Shown here: piece by piece, positions 36,317-46,000 of the stretch
Numbering within the stretch: the stretch's first letter is position 1
How the letters are laid out: each line of letters begins with the position of its first letter
Assembly (NCBI GenBank): GCA_947496235.1
Contig: CANMCE010000001.1
Coordinates: 124,001-188,000 of the forward strand
Length of the DNA: 64,000 nucleotides
Direction of reading: 5' to 3'
Source: an uncultured Glaciecola sp.
GTDB taxonomy: Bacteria; Pseudomonadota; Gammaproteobacteria; Enterobacterales; Alteromonadaceae
The notes under the pieces: generated by a model
The model's database searches: none
Seen by the model: only the letters and a program-made list of their open reading frames with translations
What the model was told of the DNA's origin: nothing
Translations under genes and position numbers: made by a program

Positions 36317-37546
36317 TTAACCAAAGAACCAGTAAGAAACTAAGATAGCGGCAGTAATTCCGGCGAGATCGGCAACTAAACAGCATCCAACGGCATATCG
36401 ACTATGTTTAACCCCTACTGCACCTAAATATACTGCTAACACATAGAAAGTGGTTTCTGTAGAGCCTTGTAAAACTGACGCCAATCGGCCTGCGAATGAA
36501 TCAGCGCCATGGAATTGCATGGTTTCTATCATCAACGCTCTGGCACCACTACCACTCAGCGGCTTCATTAAAGCATTAGGTAAAGCGTCGACAAAACGGG
36601 TATCCATACCTAGATGGGCAACTACAAAACTAATACCATCAGTTGCCATTTCCATAACGCCACTTGCCCGTAACATGGCGATAGCTACTAACATAGCGAG
36701 TAAATAAGGAATAATTGAAATTGCAACGTCAAATCCTTGTTTTGCGCCTTCTACAAATAATTCATAGGTATTTTGTTTTTTTCTGTACCCCGCCACGAGC
36801 ACAATTACGACAAAACTAAAGAGCGCGCAATTGGCAATCAGACTGGACTGCACTGATAGCTCCTGTGCTGCAAGACTTGAAAAATATAAAATTACCGTCG
36901 CCAGCAAACTAAAAATAATAACTAAGTAAGCCAGTATTATTCGATTGAATATGTTTATACCTTGCACTACGCAAGTAAAGATGAGACCAACAAGAGTTGA
37001 TGCACTTGTTGCAAGTAAAATAGGAATAAATACATCTGTAGGGGATGCAGCCCCCTGCTCTGCTCGATATAAAAATACCGCGATAGGAAATAACGTGACT
37101 GAAGATGTATTCAGTACTAAGAACAGGATCTGCGCATTAGTTAAAGTGTCTTTAGTAGGGGTTAACGACTGCATATCTTGCATGGCTTTTATGCCAAAAG
37201 GCGTAGCCGCATTATCTAAGCCTAAAATATTGGCCGACATATTCATGGTTATGCTGCCAATTGCAGGATGATCTTTCGGGATCTCTGGCATTATGCGAGT
37301 GAGGAAAGGCGCTAACACTTTAGAAAATTTAGCAATTAAGCCAGAGTTTTCTGCGACCTTAAATATTCCGAGCCAAAACGCTAACAGACCAATAAGGCCA
37401 AGTGCAATTTCAACACTGGTTTTTGCCATGTCTGTAACAGCTTGCATAACGACCTCGAAATTTCCGAGATCGCCATTTACAAAGACGCTGTAACAAGTCG
37501 CTATAAAAGCGCTAAGAATAAATCCTAGCCAAATTTTATGTAACAT
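36317..37546 (-). CDS. Fused SpmA-SpmB-like nucleoside-recognition membrane protein
   Basis: A 409-residue membrane protein with about ten hydrophobic segments. The first half resembles spore maturation protein A (GLIGLLAFWLGIFKVAENSGL; NMSANILGLDNAATPFGIKAM) and the second half SpmB (PYLLAMLVAIAMLRASGVM; GSTETTFYVLAVYLGAVGV). Both carry the Gate/nucleoside recognition domain. Bacillus keeps these as two genes; proteobacteria often have this fusion. The substrate is unknown and the protein has no link to sporulation here. Confidence 0.85.
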   Translation of the reverse strand: MLHKIWLGFILSAFIATCYSVFVNGDLGNFEVVMQAVTDMAKTSVEIALGLIGLLAFWLGIFKVAENSGLIAKFSKVLAPFLTRIMPEIPKDHPAIGSITMNMSANILGLDNAATPFGIKAMQDMQSLTPTKDTLTNAQILFLVLNTSSVTLFPIAVFLYRAEQGAASPTDVFIPILLATSASTLVGLIFTCVVQGINIFNRIILAYLVIIFSLLATVILYFSSLAAQELSVQSSLIANCALFSFVVIVLVAGYRKKQNTYELFVEGAKQGFDVAISIIPYLLAMLVAIAMLRASGVMEMATDGISFVVAHLGMDTRFVDALPNALMKPLSGSGARALMIETMQFHGADSFAGRLASVLQGSTETTFYVLAVYLGAVGVKHSRYAVGCCLVADLAGITAAILVSYWFFG

Positions 37547-37621
37547 TTGCCCTCTTTTCTAATTGTTTTAGGCGGACAGATGATTCGAGTTTACGGCAAT
37601 ATTACATAAAATTACAGTGCT

Positions 37622-38737
37622 TTACCGATTAAGTACGGTTTTTAAACTGGATACGCAATAGTCTACATTTTTTTGGTGACAACCACTGCCCATTAAACCG
37701 ATTCGCCATACTTTTCCGGCGAGTTCACCTAAGCCTGCGCCTATTTCCAAGTTAAATTCATTAAGCAAACGTTGTCTGACGGCTGCATCATCCACGCCAT
37801 CTGGAATATTAATAGCGTTTAATTGTGGTAAACGCGCATCCTCAGCCACGGCAAAGCTAAGACCAATGTCTTCAAGTCCTGTTTTAAGTTGCTGATGAAA
37901 ATGCATATGTCGTTGCCAAGCGACTTCTAAGGTCTCTTGTTGCAACATGAGTAAACTTTCATGCAAAGCATAAATACTGTTGACTGGCGCAGTGTGATGA
38001 TATGCACGTTTAGCGCCGGCACCCCAATATCCTAAAATAAGGTTTAGATCCAAGAACCAACTAGTCACCTTGCTTTTTCGATTGGTAATTTTATCTAACG
38101 CCGCCTGACTAAAAGATACAGGGGCAAGTCCTGGCACGCAGGATAAACACTTTTGAGTACCAGAATAAATAGCATCTATTTGCCATTCATCGACTAGCAA
38201 AGGAACGCCGCCTAAACTTGTTACAGCATCAACTATAGTTAAACACTCATACTGTTTTGCAATTTCACAAAGGGTTTTAGCATCGTTTAACACACCAGTG
38301 GAGGTTTCTGCGTGTACAAAGGCAACAATTTTTGTATCAGGGTTTGCTTTTAACGCTTGTTCTAACTTTTCTGGTGTTGTTTGAGCACCCCAAGCATCTT
38401 GAATATGAATAACGTCGGCGCCGAATCGCTCAGCATTTTCTTTCATTCTGCCACCAAACACCCCGTTTTGGCAGATAATGACTTTATCACCCGGTTCAAC
38501 TAGATTCACAAAGGTCGATTCCATACCAGCAGAACCCGGTGCAGAAATCGGCATTGTCAGTCTATTATTGGTTTGCAGTGCGTATTGTAGTAATTCTTTG
38601 ACCTCGTCCATAAGCTGAACAAAGGCTGGATCTAAATGGCCAATAGTAGGTCGACCCAATGCACTCAACACTCTGGGAGAAACATCTGAAGGACCTGGTC
38701 CCATTAAAGTACGAGTAGGAGGAATAAAAGATGCCAT
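37622..38737 (-). CDS. Class V aminotransferase (serine/alanine-glyoxylate type)
   Basis: A 371-residue PLP enzyme of the alanine-glyoxylate/serine-pyruvate aminotransferase group. TLMGPGPSDVSPRVL at the start and GHLDPAF near 34 are typical; SAPGSAGMES binds PLP phosphate; DAVTSLGGVPL carries the ring-binding Asp; the Schiff-base Lys is in YSGTQKCLSC near 195. The usual role is removing glyoxylate or making glycine, but a PucG-like ureidoglycine function cannot be ruled out. It is monocistronic with a 490-bp region upstream. Confidence 0.88.
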   Translation of the reverse strand: MASFIPPTRTLMGPGPSDVSPRVLSALGRPTIGHLDPAFVQLMDEVKELLQYALQTNNRLTMPISAPGSAGMESTFVNLVEPGDKVIICQNGVFGGRMKENAERFGADVIHIQDAWGAQTTPEKLEQALKANPDTKIVAFVHAETSTGVLNDAKTLCEIAKQYECLTIVDAVTSLGGVPLLVDEWQIDAIYSGTQKCLSCVPGLAPVSFSQAALDKITNRKSKVTSWFLDLNLILGYWGAGAKRAYHHTAPVNSIYALHESLLMLQQETLEVAWQRHMHFHQQLKTGLEDIGLSFAVAEDARLPQLNAINIPDGVDDAAVRQRLLNEFNLEIGAGLGELAGKVWRIGLMGSGCHQKNVDYCVSSLKTVLNR

Positions 38738-39031
38738 AACAAGTGCCCTTTTAAAAAGCGATTAATTAAATTGTCATCTTGCTAATGTACTATATAAATG
38801 AAGTGATAAGGAAAATGTCAGGCATTTTTTTTGTGAATGCCAATTGTGGATAACTTGTGAGTATTCTGTGGTTGGACTTGTATAAACTGTGCACAACTTT
38901 TCACTCAAGTTTTTGATTAATAAGTAATTTGCAAAATCAATCCCAGGTGGGTAAAGTGGTAAATATATGAATAGGAAAATTATTTTTAAAAATCACTTTA
39001 AATTTCTGCGAATTATGAGCTATTATGTAAG

Positions 39032-39209
39032 ACCGGATTCTATTCGGTCTAATGCTTCTCCCAAGAGACATTAACGAACGATGTTATGATTATCTCGTGA
39101 AATTTTGGTCAACTGCTTTTTTAATTCATATGTTCGGAATTTTCAGTTAGCGCACGGCTCAGTAATGAGCCATTCCCCTAAGCCTGGAACATTTGTTCCG
39201 GGCCTTTTT
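39032..39209 (+). ncRNA. Candidate structured small RNA
   Basis: A plus-strand unit of ~178 bases with a -10-like TATTAT at 39021-39026 (weak -35, AT-rich DNA upstream) and a rho-independent terminator at its end. Predicted hairpins: GACCGGA with TTCGGTC (39031-39049), TAATG with CATTA enclosing TCTC/GAGA (39050-39073), GGCTCA with TGAGCC (39156-39171), and the terminator stem GCCTGGAACA with TGTTCCGGGC (39182-39203) plus a T-tract. Both flanking genes are on the minus strand, so it is not a leader of either. It does not resemble 6S, Spot 42, tmRNA, SRP RNA or RNase P RNA as I know them. Confidence 0.55.
39181..39209 (+). terminator. Rho-independent terminator of the small RNA
   Basis: A 10-bp GC-containing stem with one G-T pair, followed by CTTTTTCTTTTT. 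The T-tract is on the plus strand, so it cannot end the minus-strand yrdA transcript. Confidence 0.8.
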
Positions 39210-39226
39210 CTTTTTAGACGTTAGAA

Positions 39227-39745
39227 TTATTGTAATTCGAGATTCTCAAGAAAGTGTGCGGCATTTTCGCAGTAATGTTGCGCTGATTCTTCAAGCATTT
39301 TTGCTTTATCTTTATCTAATGTTTTTACGACTTTTCCAGGTGAACCCATTACCACAGAATAGTCTGGAATTTCAGCGCCTTCTGTTACCAGAGCATTAGC
39401 GCCAATAATGCAATAGCGCCCTATTTTAGCACCGTTAAGTACCACAGAATTTATCCCAATTAAGCTGTAGTCGCCAATAGTGCAGCCATGCAACATTACT
39501 TTATGTCCCACGGTAACACCTTTACCTATGCTCATTGGATAACCGTAGTCTGTGTGTAGCACACTTAAATCTTGAATATTAGTGTCTTCTTGAATATCGA
39601 TTAATTCATTATCCCCACGAATAACCGTATTAAACCAAACACTGACACCTTTATGCAGTTTCACATTACCAATCACATGAGCACCAGGCGCTATGTATAC
39701 AGAACTATGAGCTTCAACGCTCTTATCAGCTAATTTATACATCAT
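39227..39745 (-). CDS. yrdA: Gamma-carbonic anhydrase-like protein YrdA
   Basis: A 172-residue left-handed beta-helix (hexapeptide repeat) protein. The three zinc histidines of the gamma-CA family lie in VLHTDYG and in [10 protein letters not shown] near residues 65-92. IRGDNE near 43 is conserved. Many members lack measurable carbonic anhydrase activity, so the role is open. The gene starts one base after tesB, with which it is probably cotranscribed. Confidence 0.9.
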   Translation of the reverse strand: MMYKLADKSVEAHSSVYIAPGAHVIGNVKLHKGVSVWFNTVIRGDNELIDIQEDTNIQDLSVLHTDYGYPMSIGKGVTVGHKVMLHGCTIGDYSLIGINSVVLNGAKIGRYCIIGANALVTEGAEIPDYSVVMGSPGKVVKTLDKDKAKMLEESAQHYCENAAHFLENLELQ

Positions 39746-39746
39746 C

Positions 39747-40607
39747 TTATTCTACTATCCTCACGAGACCTTCTTGCACCGCAGTCGCTACTAGTTGTCC
39801 ATTTTGATCTAAAATTTTACCTTGCACTATGGCTCTGCCGTTGCCGCTAAAAGAACTTTCAATTTGATACATCATCCATTCGTCAAATTTAAAAGGTTTA
39901 TGGAACCACATTGCATGATCAATGGTTGCCATGCGCAAACGCTTATCATAGGTTGCTAAACCATGTGCTAGCAATGATGTGCTCAAAAAGTGATAGTCAG
40001 ACGCATAAGCTAGACTTGCTTGATTAATTGCCAACGAATCAGGCAAAGGATCTCTAGATTTTAGCCAGATTTTTCTAACTGGATCACTCTCTTGGGCGTC
40101 AAACCAATTATTTTCACCAATAGTGCGTATGTCTACCGGCTTATGGTATTCCAGTGCCTTACGCACTCGTTCTGAGATTTTAGTACTTTGCTTCTCGTAC
40201 TCAATTAAATCTTGAGACACTTCTTCGGGCGGTGGCACTTCAGGCATTAGAGCAAACTGGTGAGTTAACTTACTTTCTTCAGGCTTTTGAAACGAAGCCG
40301 TCATGTAAAATATTGTGCGACCATTTTGAATTGCACGAATCCGTCTGGCTGAGAAGCTACGTCCATCACGAACATTTTCCACATCATAAACCACTGATTT
40401 TCCAGCGTCTCCGGGAAGCAAAAAATACGAATGGAAGGAATGGATAACTCTATCATCAGGCACTGTTTGATAAGCGGCCATTACTGATTGTCCCAATACT
40501 TGACCACCATACAAAGCCCTAAAGCCTAAATCCCAGCTATTACCTCGATACAGATTGTGCTCTAAAGACTCAAGGTCAAAAAGAGAAGAAAGTTTAACGT
40601 TTGCCAA
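39747..40607 (-). CDS. tesB: Acyl-CoA thioesterase II
   Basis: TesB hydrolyses medium and long-chain acyl-CoA. The 286-residue double hot-dog protein has [13 protein letters not shown] near residue 33 and [23 protein letters not shown], read in parts, near 215-240 with the catalytic Asp. GRAIVQGKI near 257 is conserved. The start is TTG, supported by AGAGGA 4 bases upstream and by alignment with E. coli TesB. Confidence 0.94.
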   Translation of the reverse strand: MANVKLSSLFDLESLEHNLYRGNSWDLGFRALYGGQVLGQSVMAAYQTVPDDRVIHSFHSYFLLPGDAGKSVVYDVENVRDGRSFSARRIRAIQNGRTIFYMTASFQKPEESKLTHQFALMPEVPPPEEVSQDLIEYEKQSTKISERVRKALEYHKPVDIRTIGENNWFDAQESDPVRKIWLKSRDPLPDSLAINQASLAYASDYHFLSTSLLAHGLATYDKRLRMATIDHAMWFHKPFKFDEWMMYQIESSFSGNGRAIVQGKILDQNGQLVATAVQEGLVRIVE

Positions 40608-40679
40608 TGTTTCCTCTGATAGATGATTTATTCTTCATATGCATAGAATATCGTAAATTGTTCCCTAAGCGAAAAAAGT

Positions 40680-42506
40680 TTATCCATTATAAGGATTCTT
40701 AGGGTAAAACTTCGTTGGTTGTGATACCTGATGGCTAAAAAAGCGCGTGTCTTTATAAGGAAGTTTCATAAAACCGGAGATACCTAATCCTTCGATAGTA
40801 GGCACTAGGGATATAATTTTAGCAAGTAGACTTTTGAATAGATTTTCTTTTGTGTGATCGAGCAAAGTATAGTAATTGTGAATTTTTAAATGATTAGGCA
40901 AGGCTTCAAAAATAATGCAGCCTGTATGATGAATACTGTTCAATTCTTTTATGCAGTTTAGCATTTGGGTCGGCAATTTCAGTAGTTCGTCAGGATCTTC
41001 ACCATCTTCAAAGTAGCTGTGCATGCGGCTTTCGTCTTCTGGAATTGATACTTTACTCATATCGTAGGGAATTGTGGTCTTGCCTGTAGGTTCAAAGGTT
41101 TGATTTTCATCATCTCTTTCAAAATGTAGGGTATTTTTGGCATTAAACATACAACATTTAAAAATACCCGTTCGATGAATAGCTCGCGCTAGCAAAATCA
41201 CATTATCAACTGAACGGTCGAAGGATACTTGCAGTTCGGGATCATACAGCTTTAAGCTTGAATCGACATAGATCCCTTCCGCCTGCCAACGAATAGCTAG
41301 ACCACCTACAACCGGGAATTTTCCAAGCCTACTCACCGATGAAATAAAGGCTTTTTCAGTGTCTCCCATGCCTTGTAGATAATTTTTATAATAACGTTCA
41401 AATTGTGCATCATCTATGTAATTTAATTCCTCTTCATTCACCCCTTCTTGCTGACGCAAAAATGATTTTCGAGAGCTATAAACTACGGTTTCTATGTCTT
41501 TAGTTTGCTGACTAATCCAAGTAGGTAATAAACAAACTTTCTTTTCATCGAAGATGGCTTTAAACACTATTCGCTTAAAATAGTGATAATTTTTAATTAA
41601 ATAATCGCCCGCTTGTTCTCTTGTTTCTCGCTCATCACTCATTAGGGCTTGTAAGCACTCGGCTAGAGCTTGAGGTAATCCCAAAGATAATGGCGATATA
41701 GCCTTGCTACCAAAACGGCATGATTGGCCAGAAGCTAAAGCATAAAGAGTACTGGCTAAACCTTGCTCATCAAATCTAGGGGACGACAGTGCACCATTCA
41801 ACTGATCTTCACCAATAAAATAAACATCACCAAGGCGAGCGTTGGTTTGATGAAGATCCCCTGACATCAAATCCATCACGTTGTCACCTACATACTGATT
41901 ATTTGCATCAACTTGGGCAAATACGCAACTTCCCCAATCGATCAATGACAACTTTTCTTGGCTTTCATCCCAAACCAAATTAGAGGGTTTTATATCTCCA
42001 TGCACAATGGGTTTAGCTTTATGATTGAATTGATTTTCACGCAGGGCCACTAGAATGTCACACAATTGAACGAGGATTTTAACTATTGTATGCGCTGGCA
42101 AAGGGCCTTTTTTAAGTGAATATTGTTCTAAGTCTATACCTTGCGCTCGTCCCATGACTAAAATTGACTGTCTGTTTACCCGCTGAAACTCTATCATTTT
42201 GGGCACGTTAGGGTGATTAACCTGAGACAGCATAAAAGCTTCTTCTTCCAGGCGATCCTGAATATGTTGTGGCAGGGTTATTTTAGAAAATTTAAACACA
42301 TGGGCTTGTCCAGTAGGCGAAACACCTGAAAATGCAAAGCCAAAGGCGCCTTTACCAATTAATTCAACATCTGAATAACCCAGTTTAATTAGTTGTCGTT
42401 CGCATAATTGAAACCAGTCTTTAAGTTTCTTAGCATCTTTATGGGATAACAGATAAACAGATTGATCATCTGGAATGTAAAAATGCTTTAACTGGACTTT
42501 CGTCAT
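40680..42506 (-). CDS. Serine/threonine protein kinase with uncharacterised C-terminal half
   Basis: A 608-residue protein. Residues ~45-320 form a Hanks-type kinase: glycine loop GKGAFGFAF at 51-59, Lys K72 (VFKFSK), catalytic HGDIKPSNLVWD with D171 and N176, and DWG (190-192) in place of DFG. HRD is replaced by HGD. Residues ~330-608 have no domain I recognise; they are soluble and of mixed composition. No membrane segment or PASTA repeat is seen, so it is probably cytoplasmic. It lies between rlmJ and tesB on the same strand. The target is unknown. Confidence 0.85.
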   Translation of the reverse strand: MTKVQLKHFYIPDDQSVYLLSHKDAKKLKDWFQLCERQLIKLGYSDVELIGKGAFGFAFSGVSPTGQAHVFKFSKITLPQHIQDRLEEEAFMLSQVNHPNVPKMIEFQRVNRQSILVMGRAQGIDLEQYSLKKGPLPAHTIVKILVQLCDILVALRENQFNHKAKPIVHGDIKPSNLVWDESQEKLSLIDWGSCVFAQVDANNQYVGDNVMDLMSGDLHQTNARLGDVYFIGEDQLNGALSSPRFDEQGLASTLYALASGQSCRFGSKAISPLSLGLPQALAECLQALMSDERETREQAGDYLIKNYHYFKRIVFKAIFDEKKVCLLPTWISQQTKDIETVVYSSRKSFLRQQEGVNEEELNYIDDAQFERYYKNYLQGMGDTEKAFISSVSRLGKFPVVGGLAIRWQAEGIYVDSSLKLYDPELQVSFDRSVDNVILLARAIHRTGIFKCCMFNAKNTLHFERDDENQTFEPTGKTTIPYDMSKVSIPEDESRMHSYFEDGEDPDELLKLPTQMLNCIKELNSIHHTGCIIFEALPNHLKIHNYYTLLDHTKENLFKSLLAKIISLVPTIEGLGISGFMKLPYKDTRFFSHQVSQPTKFYPKNPYNG

Positions 42507-42512
42507 GGATAG

Positions 42513-43385
42513 TTAAGCCGCAGTTCTATGCCAAACCAATTTGGATAAACCTTGGCCATTTTCGACTACGTTTTTATCTAGGATTGCCAGCATTTGTTCG
42601 AGATTATCAGCCAATTGATATGGCGGATTGATGATTAACACACCAGATCCATACATGCCGGCATTACATTCAGCCGGCGTGTTCAGAAGCTCTATACTAA
42701 AGGTTGGCTGATTATGAAAACTGGTCAATTCATCTACCATGGCTTGTGACAATCCAGCTTTAGCCACTGACACAACGTCTGAATTTTTATCAATGCGTTT
42801 ATCTGCCAAAAGAGGATACCAGATCAAAAAAATGCCATTGGGCCACTTCTTGATTGCTGAAAATATAGCTTTTTCAACAGCGCCGTATTCGGTGGCATTT
42901 TCATAAGGGGGATCAATTAACACCAATCCTCTACGCGGCGTTGGCGGCATAAGCGCTGCTAGAGCTTCAAATCCATCTCTTTGATGAATATGAGCGTCGC
43001 GTTGGGCAAAGTTACGCAACTCTTGCACCATCTTTTGTGCTAATTCATTTAAGTGGACAGTATCTTGAGGTCTTTTTTTAGCCAACAATACTGCAGGTGA
43101 ACCTGGATACAAACCCTGATTGACATAAGACTCAACTATATTTATATAATCATCTAACAAACTGGATTGCCCTTTCAAGGCCAATGTTTTCTTAAACGCT
43201 AACTCGTCTCGTTTAGCAATCACATCTTGATCCGTTAAAGAATAAGTGCCTTCTCCCGCGTGGGTATCAAGCATGAAAAAAGGTTTATCTTTTTCATGCA
43301 GTTTATTCAAAACAGCCAGCAAACATAAATGCTTGAGCACGTCCGCATGATTGCCTGCATGAAATTTGTGTTGATAACTTAGCAA
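42513..43385 (-). CDS. rlmJ: 23S rRNA (adenine2030-N6)-methyltransferase
   Basis: RlmJ methylates A2030 of 23S rRNA. The 290-residue protein begins MLSYQHKFHAGNHADVLKH, matching E. coli RlmJ, from a TTG codon. The catalytic motif IV is DPPYENATEYG near residue 166. FMLDTHAGEGTYSL near 38 binds SAM. It follows bkdB by 23 bp, though a functional link is not expected. Confidence 0.95.
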   Translation of the reverse strand: MLSYQHKFHAGNHADVLKHLCLLAVLNKLHEKDKPFFMLDTHAGEGTYSLTDQDVIAKRDELAFKKTLALKGQSSLLDDYINIVESYVNQGLYPGSPAVLLAKKRPQDTVHLNELAQKMVQELRNFAQRDAHIHQRDGFEALAALMPPTPRRGLVLIDPPYENATEYGAVEKAIFSAIKKWPNGIFLIWYPLLADKRIDKNSDVVSVAKAGLSQAMVDELTSFHNQPTFSIELLNTPAECNAGMYGSGVLIINPPYQLADNLEQMLAILDKNVVENGQGLSKLVWHRTAA

Positions 43386-43408
43386 CTTATACTCACTATT
43401 GAGAAGAC

Positions 43409-45016
43409 TTAGCGTAAGTTTATCAACATTTTTTCTGGCTGACTAAGGTAATCCATCCAAAGGTTATTGAACTTGACCATTGTCGCCCCATCAATAACCC
43501 TATGATCACCCGACCAACTTAGGTGCATGATATGTTTGGCTACCACTTTATCTTGCTCATCAAATCTCGGTAATTTTTGTGTTTTACCCAAAGCCACTAT
43601 TGCAACGTCGGGTTTATTGATTATAGGCGTAGCTGTCATACCGCCAATAGCACCAATATTACTGATGCTAATGCTCCCACCTGATAATGCTTGATTACTG
43701 AGCTTCCCATCTCTTGCATCATTGATAATTTGGTTTAACTCAATGGCAATTTGTTTGATGGATTTTTCTTGGACGTTTTTTATATTAGGGACAAGTAGAC
43801 CTATTTTAGAGTCAACTGCCAAACCAATATTATGGCTTGCTAAATAAGTGATTTCAGTTTCTTCTTCGTTTAATCTGGCGTTTATTTGCGGATATTGCGT
43901 CAATGCCAAAGATAATGCTTTGATAAAGAAAGGCATAAAACTCAGTTTAATATTTTCTCTTTCAAATTCTGGTTTTAATTTCTCTCTTAACTGTATCAAT
44001 GCATCCATTTCCAATTCATCAGTAACAGTAAAGTGAGGGATACTGTAAACACTGGCTTTCATTTTTTTGGCCATTGCCGCCAATACGCCTTTTACCGGAA
44101 TCACTTTATCTTCAGTTGAAGCTTCAGAAGAAGGGCTAGCAACCTTTTGAGTTGGTTGGTTAATTTGTTCTTTTTCAGTTGAGCTATTCGGTAAATTTTC
44201 GTTATGAATTACATCTTGTTTTAAAATACGGCCTTTTTTACCGCTGCCCGAAATGTCTGATAGGTTAATTCCTTGTTCTTTAGCTAAACGCCTAACCGCA
44301 GGACTTGCGATAGGTTTAGTAGAGTTTACTGGAGGCTCAAAGGCTTCTCCTTGCTTGTTGGATGAAACACTATCAATTCTTGATTGAGTGGTATTTCTAT
44401 CATTAGCAGAGGATTGAGCGGGTGCTTGGGTGTTGTCACTAGAATCAACGCCGCGCAAGTCAAATAAAGGTGCATCGACTTTCGCGATATCACCTTGCTT
44501 ATAATAAAGTTTATCGATTACCCCAGCGTGTTTTGCCGGAATTTCAACAACAGCTTTATCTGTCATTACTTCGACTACTACTTGATCTTCCAATACTTCG
44601 TCGTTTTCCGCTACATGCCACTTTACAATTTCACATTCAACGATGCCTTCGCCTATGTCAGGCAATATAAAGGTTTCAACGTTACTGCTTGCGGCTATAT
44701 TGGCTTCCACTGCTTTACTGTTATCCTGAGCTGGCTGATTTTCAGTTCGCTCTTCGGTATTGCTAACAGATGAAGTATCAGTTTCCATGGCAAACAATGG
44801 GGCATGCACCTTTGCAATGTCACCTTCTTGATAATAAAGTTTTTTCACTACACCATCGTGCATTGCTGGAATTTCCACTGTTGCTTTATCCGTCATAACT
44901 TCAGCTACTGGTTGATCTTCTACTATTTGATCTCCTTCGCTCACTAGCCATTTCAGGAGTTCACATTCCACAATGCCTTCGCCGATATCGGGTAGAATAA
45001 AGTCTTGGTTCATCAT
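43409..45016 (-). CDS. bkdB: Branched-chain 2-oxoacid dehydrogenase E2 (two lipoyl domains)
   Basis: The dihydrolipoamide acyltransferase core of the branched-chain 2-oxoacid dehydrogenase complex. It has 535 residues with two N-terminal lipoyl domains (lipoylated lysines K44 and K154, both in VMTDKA), flexible Ser/Gln-rich linkers, a peripheral-subunit binding domain (SPAVRRLAKEQGI near 240) and the acyltransferase domain ending with the catalytic SGDHRVIDGA. Most bacterial BkdB proteins have one lipoyl domain. AGGAG lies 3 bases before the first ATG and 6 before the next, so the second Met may be the real start. No E3 gene is present in the window. Confidence 0.93.
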   Translation of the reverse strand: MMNQDFILPDIGEGIVECELLKWLVSEGDQIVEDQPVAEVMTDKATVEIPAMHDGVVKKLYYQEGDIAKVHAPLFAMETDTSSVSNTEERTENQPAQDNSKAVEANIAASSNVETFILPDIGEGIVECEIVKWHVAENDEVLEDQVVVEVMTDKAVVEIPAKHAGVIDKLYYKQGDIAKVDAPLFDLRGVDSSDNTQAPAQSSANDRNTTQSRIDSVSSNKQGEAFEPPVNSTKPIASPAVRRLAKEQGINLSDISGSGKKGRILKQDVIHNENLPNSSTEKEQINQPTQKVASPSSEASTEDKVIPVKGVLAAMAKKMKASVYSIPHFTVTDELEMDALIQLREKLKPEFERENIKLSFMPFFIKALSLALTQYPQINARLNEEETEITYLASHNIGLAVDSKIGLLVPNIKNVQEKSIKQIAIELNQIINDARDGKLSNQALSGGSISISNIGAIGGMTATPIINKPDVAIVALGKTQKLPRFDEQDKVVAKHIMHLSWSGDHRVIDGATMVKFNNLWMDYLSQPEKMLINLR

Positions 45017-45022
45017 ATTCTC

Positions 45023-46000
45023 CTAATAATCCATTGTCCGACGAATTGCTTCATAGGTTTTTAAATGATCTGGCATGTATTCTTTTTCATGAGCAAGAGG
45101 ATAAGGAGTATCTAAGCCTGTCACCCTTGCTATGGGCGCTTCTAGATACAAAAAGCATTCTTGTTGAATAGTTGCCGCAATTTCACTGGCGAAACCACCT
45201 GTCATTGGCGCTTCATGATTAATCAATAATCGACCTGTTTTAAACACTGATTGACAAACCGTTTCCACATCCCAAGGAAGAATACTTTGCAAATCGATAA
45301 CTTCGCATGAAATCCCATCTTGTTCTGCCATTGACGCTGCTTTTTCGATGACTTCTACTTGAGCTCCCCAAGCCAAAAGCGTAATGTCAGAACCCGTTTT
45401 TACCACATCAGCTTTCCCTAAAGGTAAGGTATATTCTTCTTCAGGCACATCTCCTACTGCCGCTCTATAAAGTCTTTTAGGCTCCATAAATAATACCGGG
45501 TTAGGATCTTCGATAGAGGACAGTAAAAGCCCTTTCGCTTGATAGGGATTACGCGGAATAACCACTTTTAATCCAGGTACATGAGCAAAAAATGCTTCTG
45601 GTGATTGGCTGTGATAATGCCCGCCAGCGATTCCGCCGCCATAAGGCGTACGAATCGTGAGTGAACCACAACTAAACTGGCCACCGGATCTGTATCTAAA
45701 TTTGGCGGTTTCATTCACAATTTGATCGAATGCGGGAAAAATATAATCGGCAAATTGAATTTCAGCAATTGCATAAGATCCCTGTGAGGCTAAGCCATTC
45801 GCAAAACCAATAATTCCTTGCTCAGTTAAAGGCGTATTAAAACAGCGTGATTTGCCAAATTTTTCTTGTAGATTCGAGGTTGCTCTAAAAACGCCACCAA
45901 AATGTCCTACATCTTCGCCAAACACCATAGCCGAAGGATGTTTTTGCATACTTAAAATTAATGCGTTATTGATCGCCTGTAACAAATTCATTTTTGCCAT
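45023..46000 (-). CDS. bkdA2: Branched-chain 2-oxoacid dehydrogenase E1 beta
   Basis: The beta subunit of the thiamine-diphosphate-dependent decarboxylase. The 325-residue protein has [15 protein letters not shown] near 26, [17 protein letters not shown] near 57, [23 protein letters not shown], read in parts, near 115-140, and MEPKRLYRA near 170, all typical of branched-chain E1 beta. It overlaps bkdA1 by one codon edge (TAATG) and precedes bkdB by six bases. Confidence 0.95.
   Translation of the reverse strand: MAKMNLLQAINNALILSMQKHPSAMVFGEDVGHFGGVFRATSNLQEKFGKSRCFNTPLTEQGIIGFANGLASQGSYAIAEIQFADYIFPAFDQIVNETAKFRYRSGGQFSCGSLTIRTPYGGGIAGGHYHSQSPEAFFAHVPGLKVVIPRNPYQAKGLLLSSIEDPNPVLFMEPKRLYRAAVGDVPEEEYTLPLGKADVVKTGSDITLLAWGAQVEVIEKAASMAEQDGISCEVIDLQSILPWDVETVCQSVFKTGRLLINHEAPMTGGFASEIAATIQQECFLYLEAPIARVTGLDTPYPLAHEKEYMPDHLKTYEAIRRTMDY

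Larger units (their letters stand above)
38738..39226. other. 489-bp intergenic region
   Basis: No coding frame of note. The part next to the aminotransferase is AT-rich and has a perfect DnaA-box 9-mer (TTATCCACA on the minus strand, 38845-38853) and a one-mismatch relative about 40 bp on (TGTGCACAA near 38889). The remainder holds the plus-strand small RNA candidate and its terminator. Confidence 0.6.

Noticed and set aside
36078-36320. 80-codon plus-strand frame opposite the frameshifted membrane gene.
   Set aside because: The hydrophobic pattern and ribosome-binding site are on the minus strand; this frame looks like a shadow.
36317-37546. Sporulation gene.
   Set aside because: SpmA/SpmB-like fusions are common in non-sporulating proteobacteria; no other sporulation gene is present.
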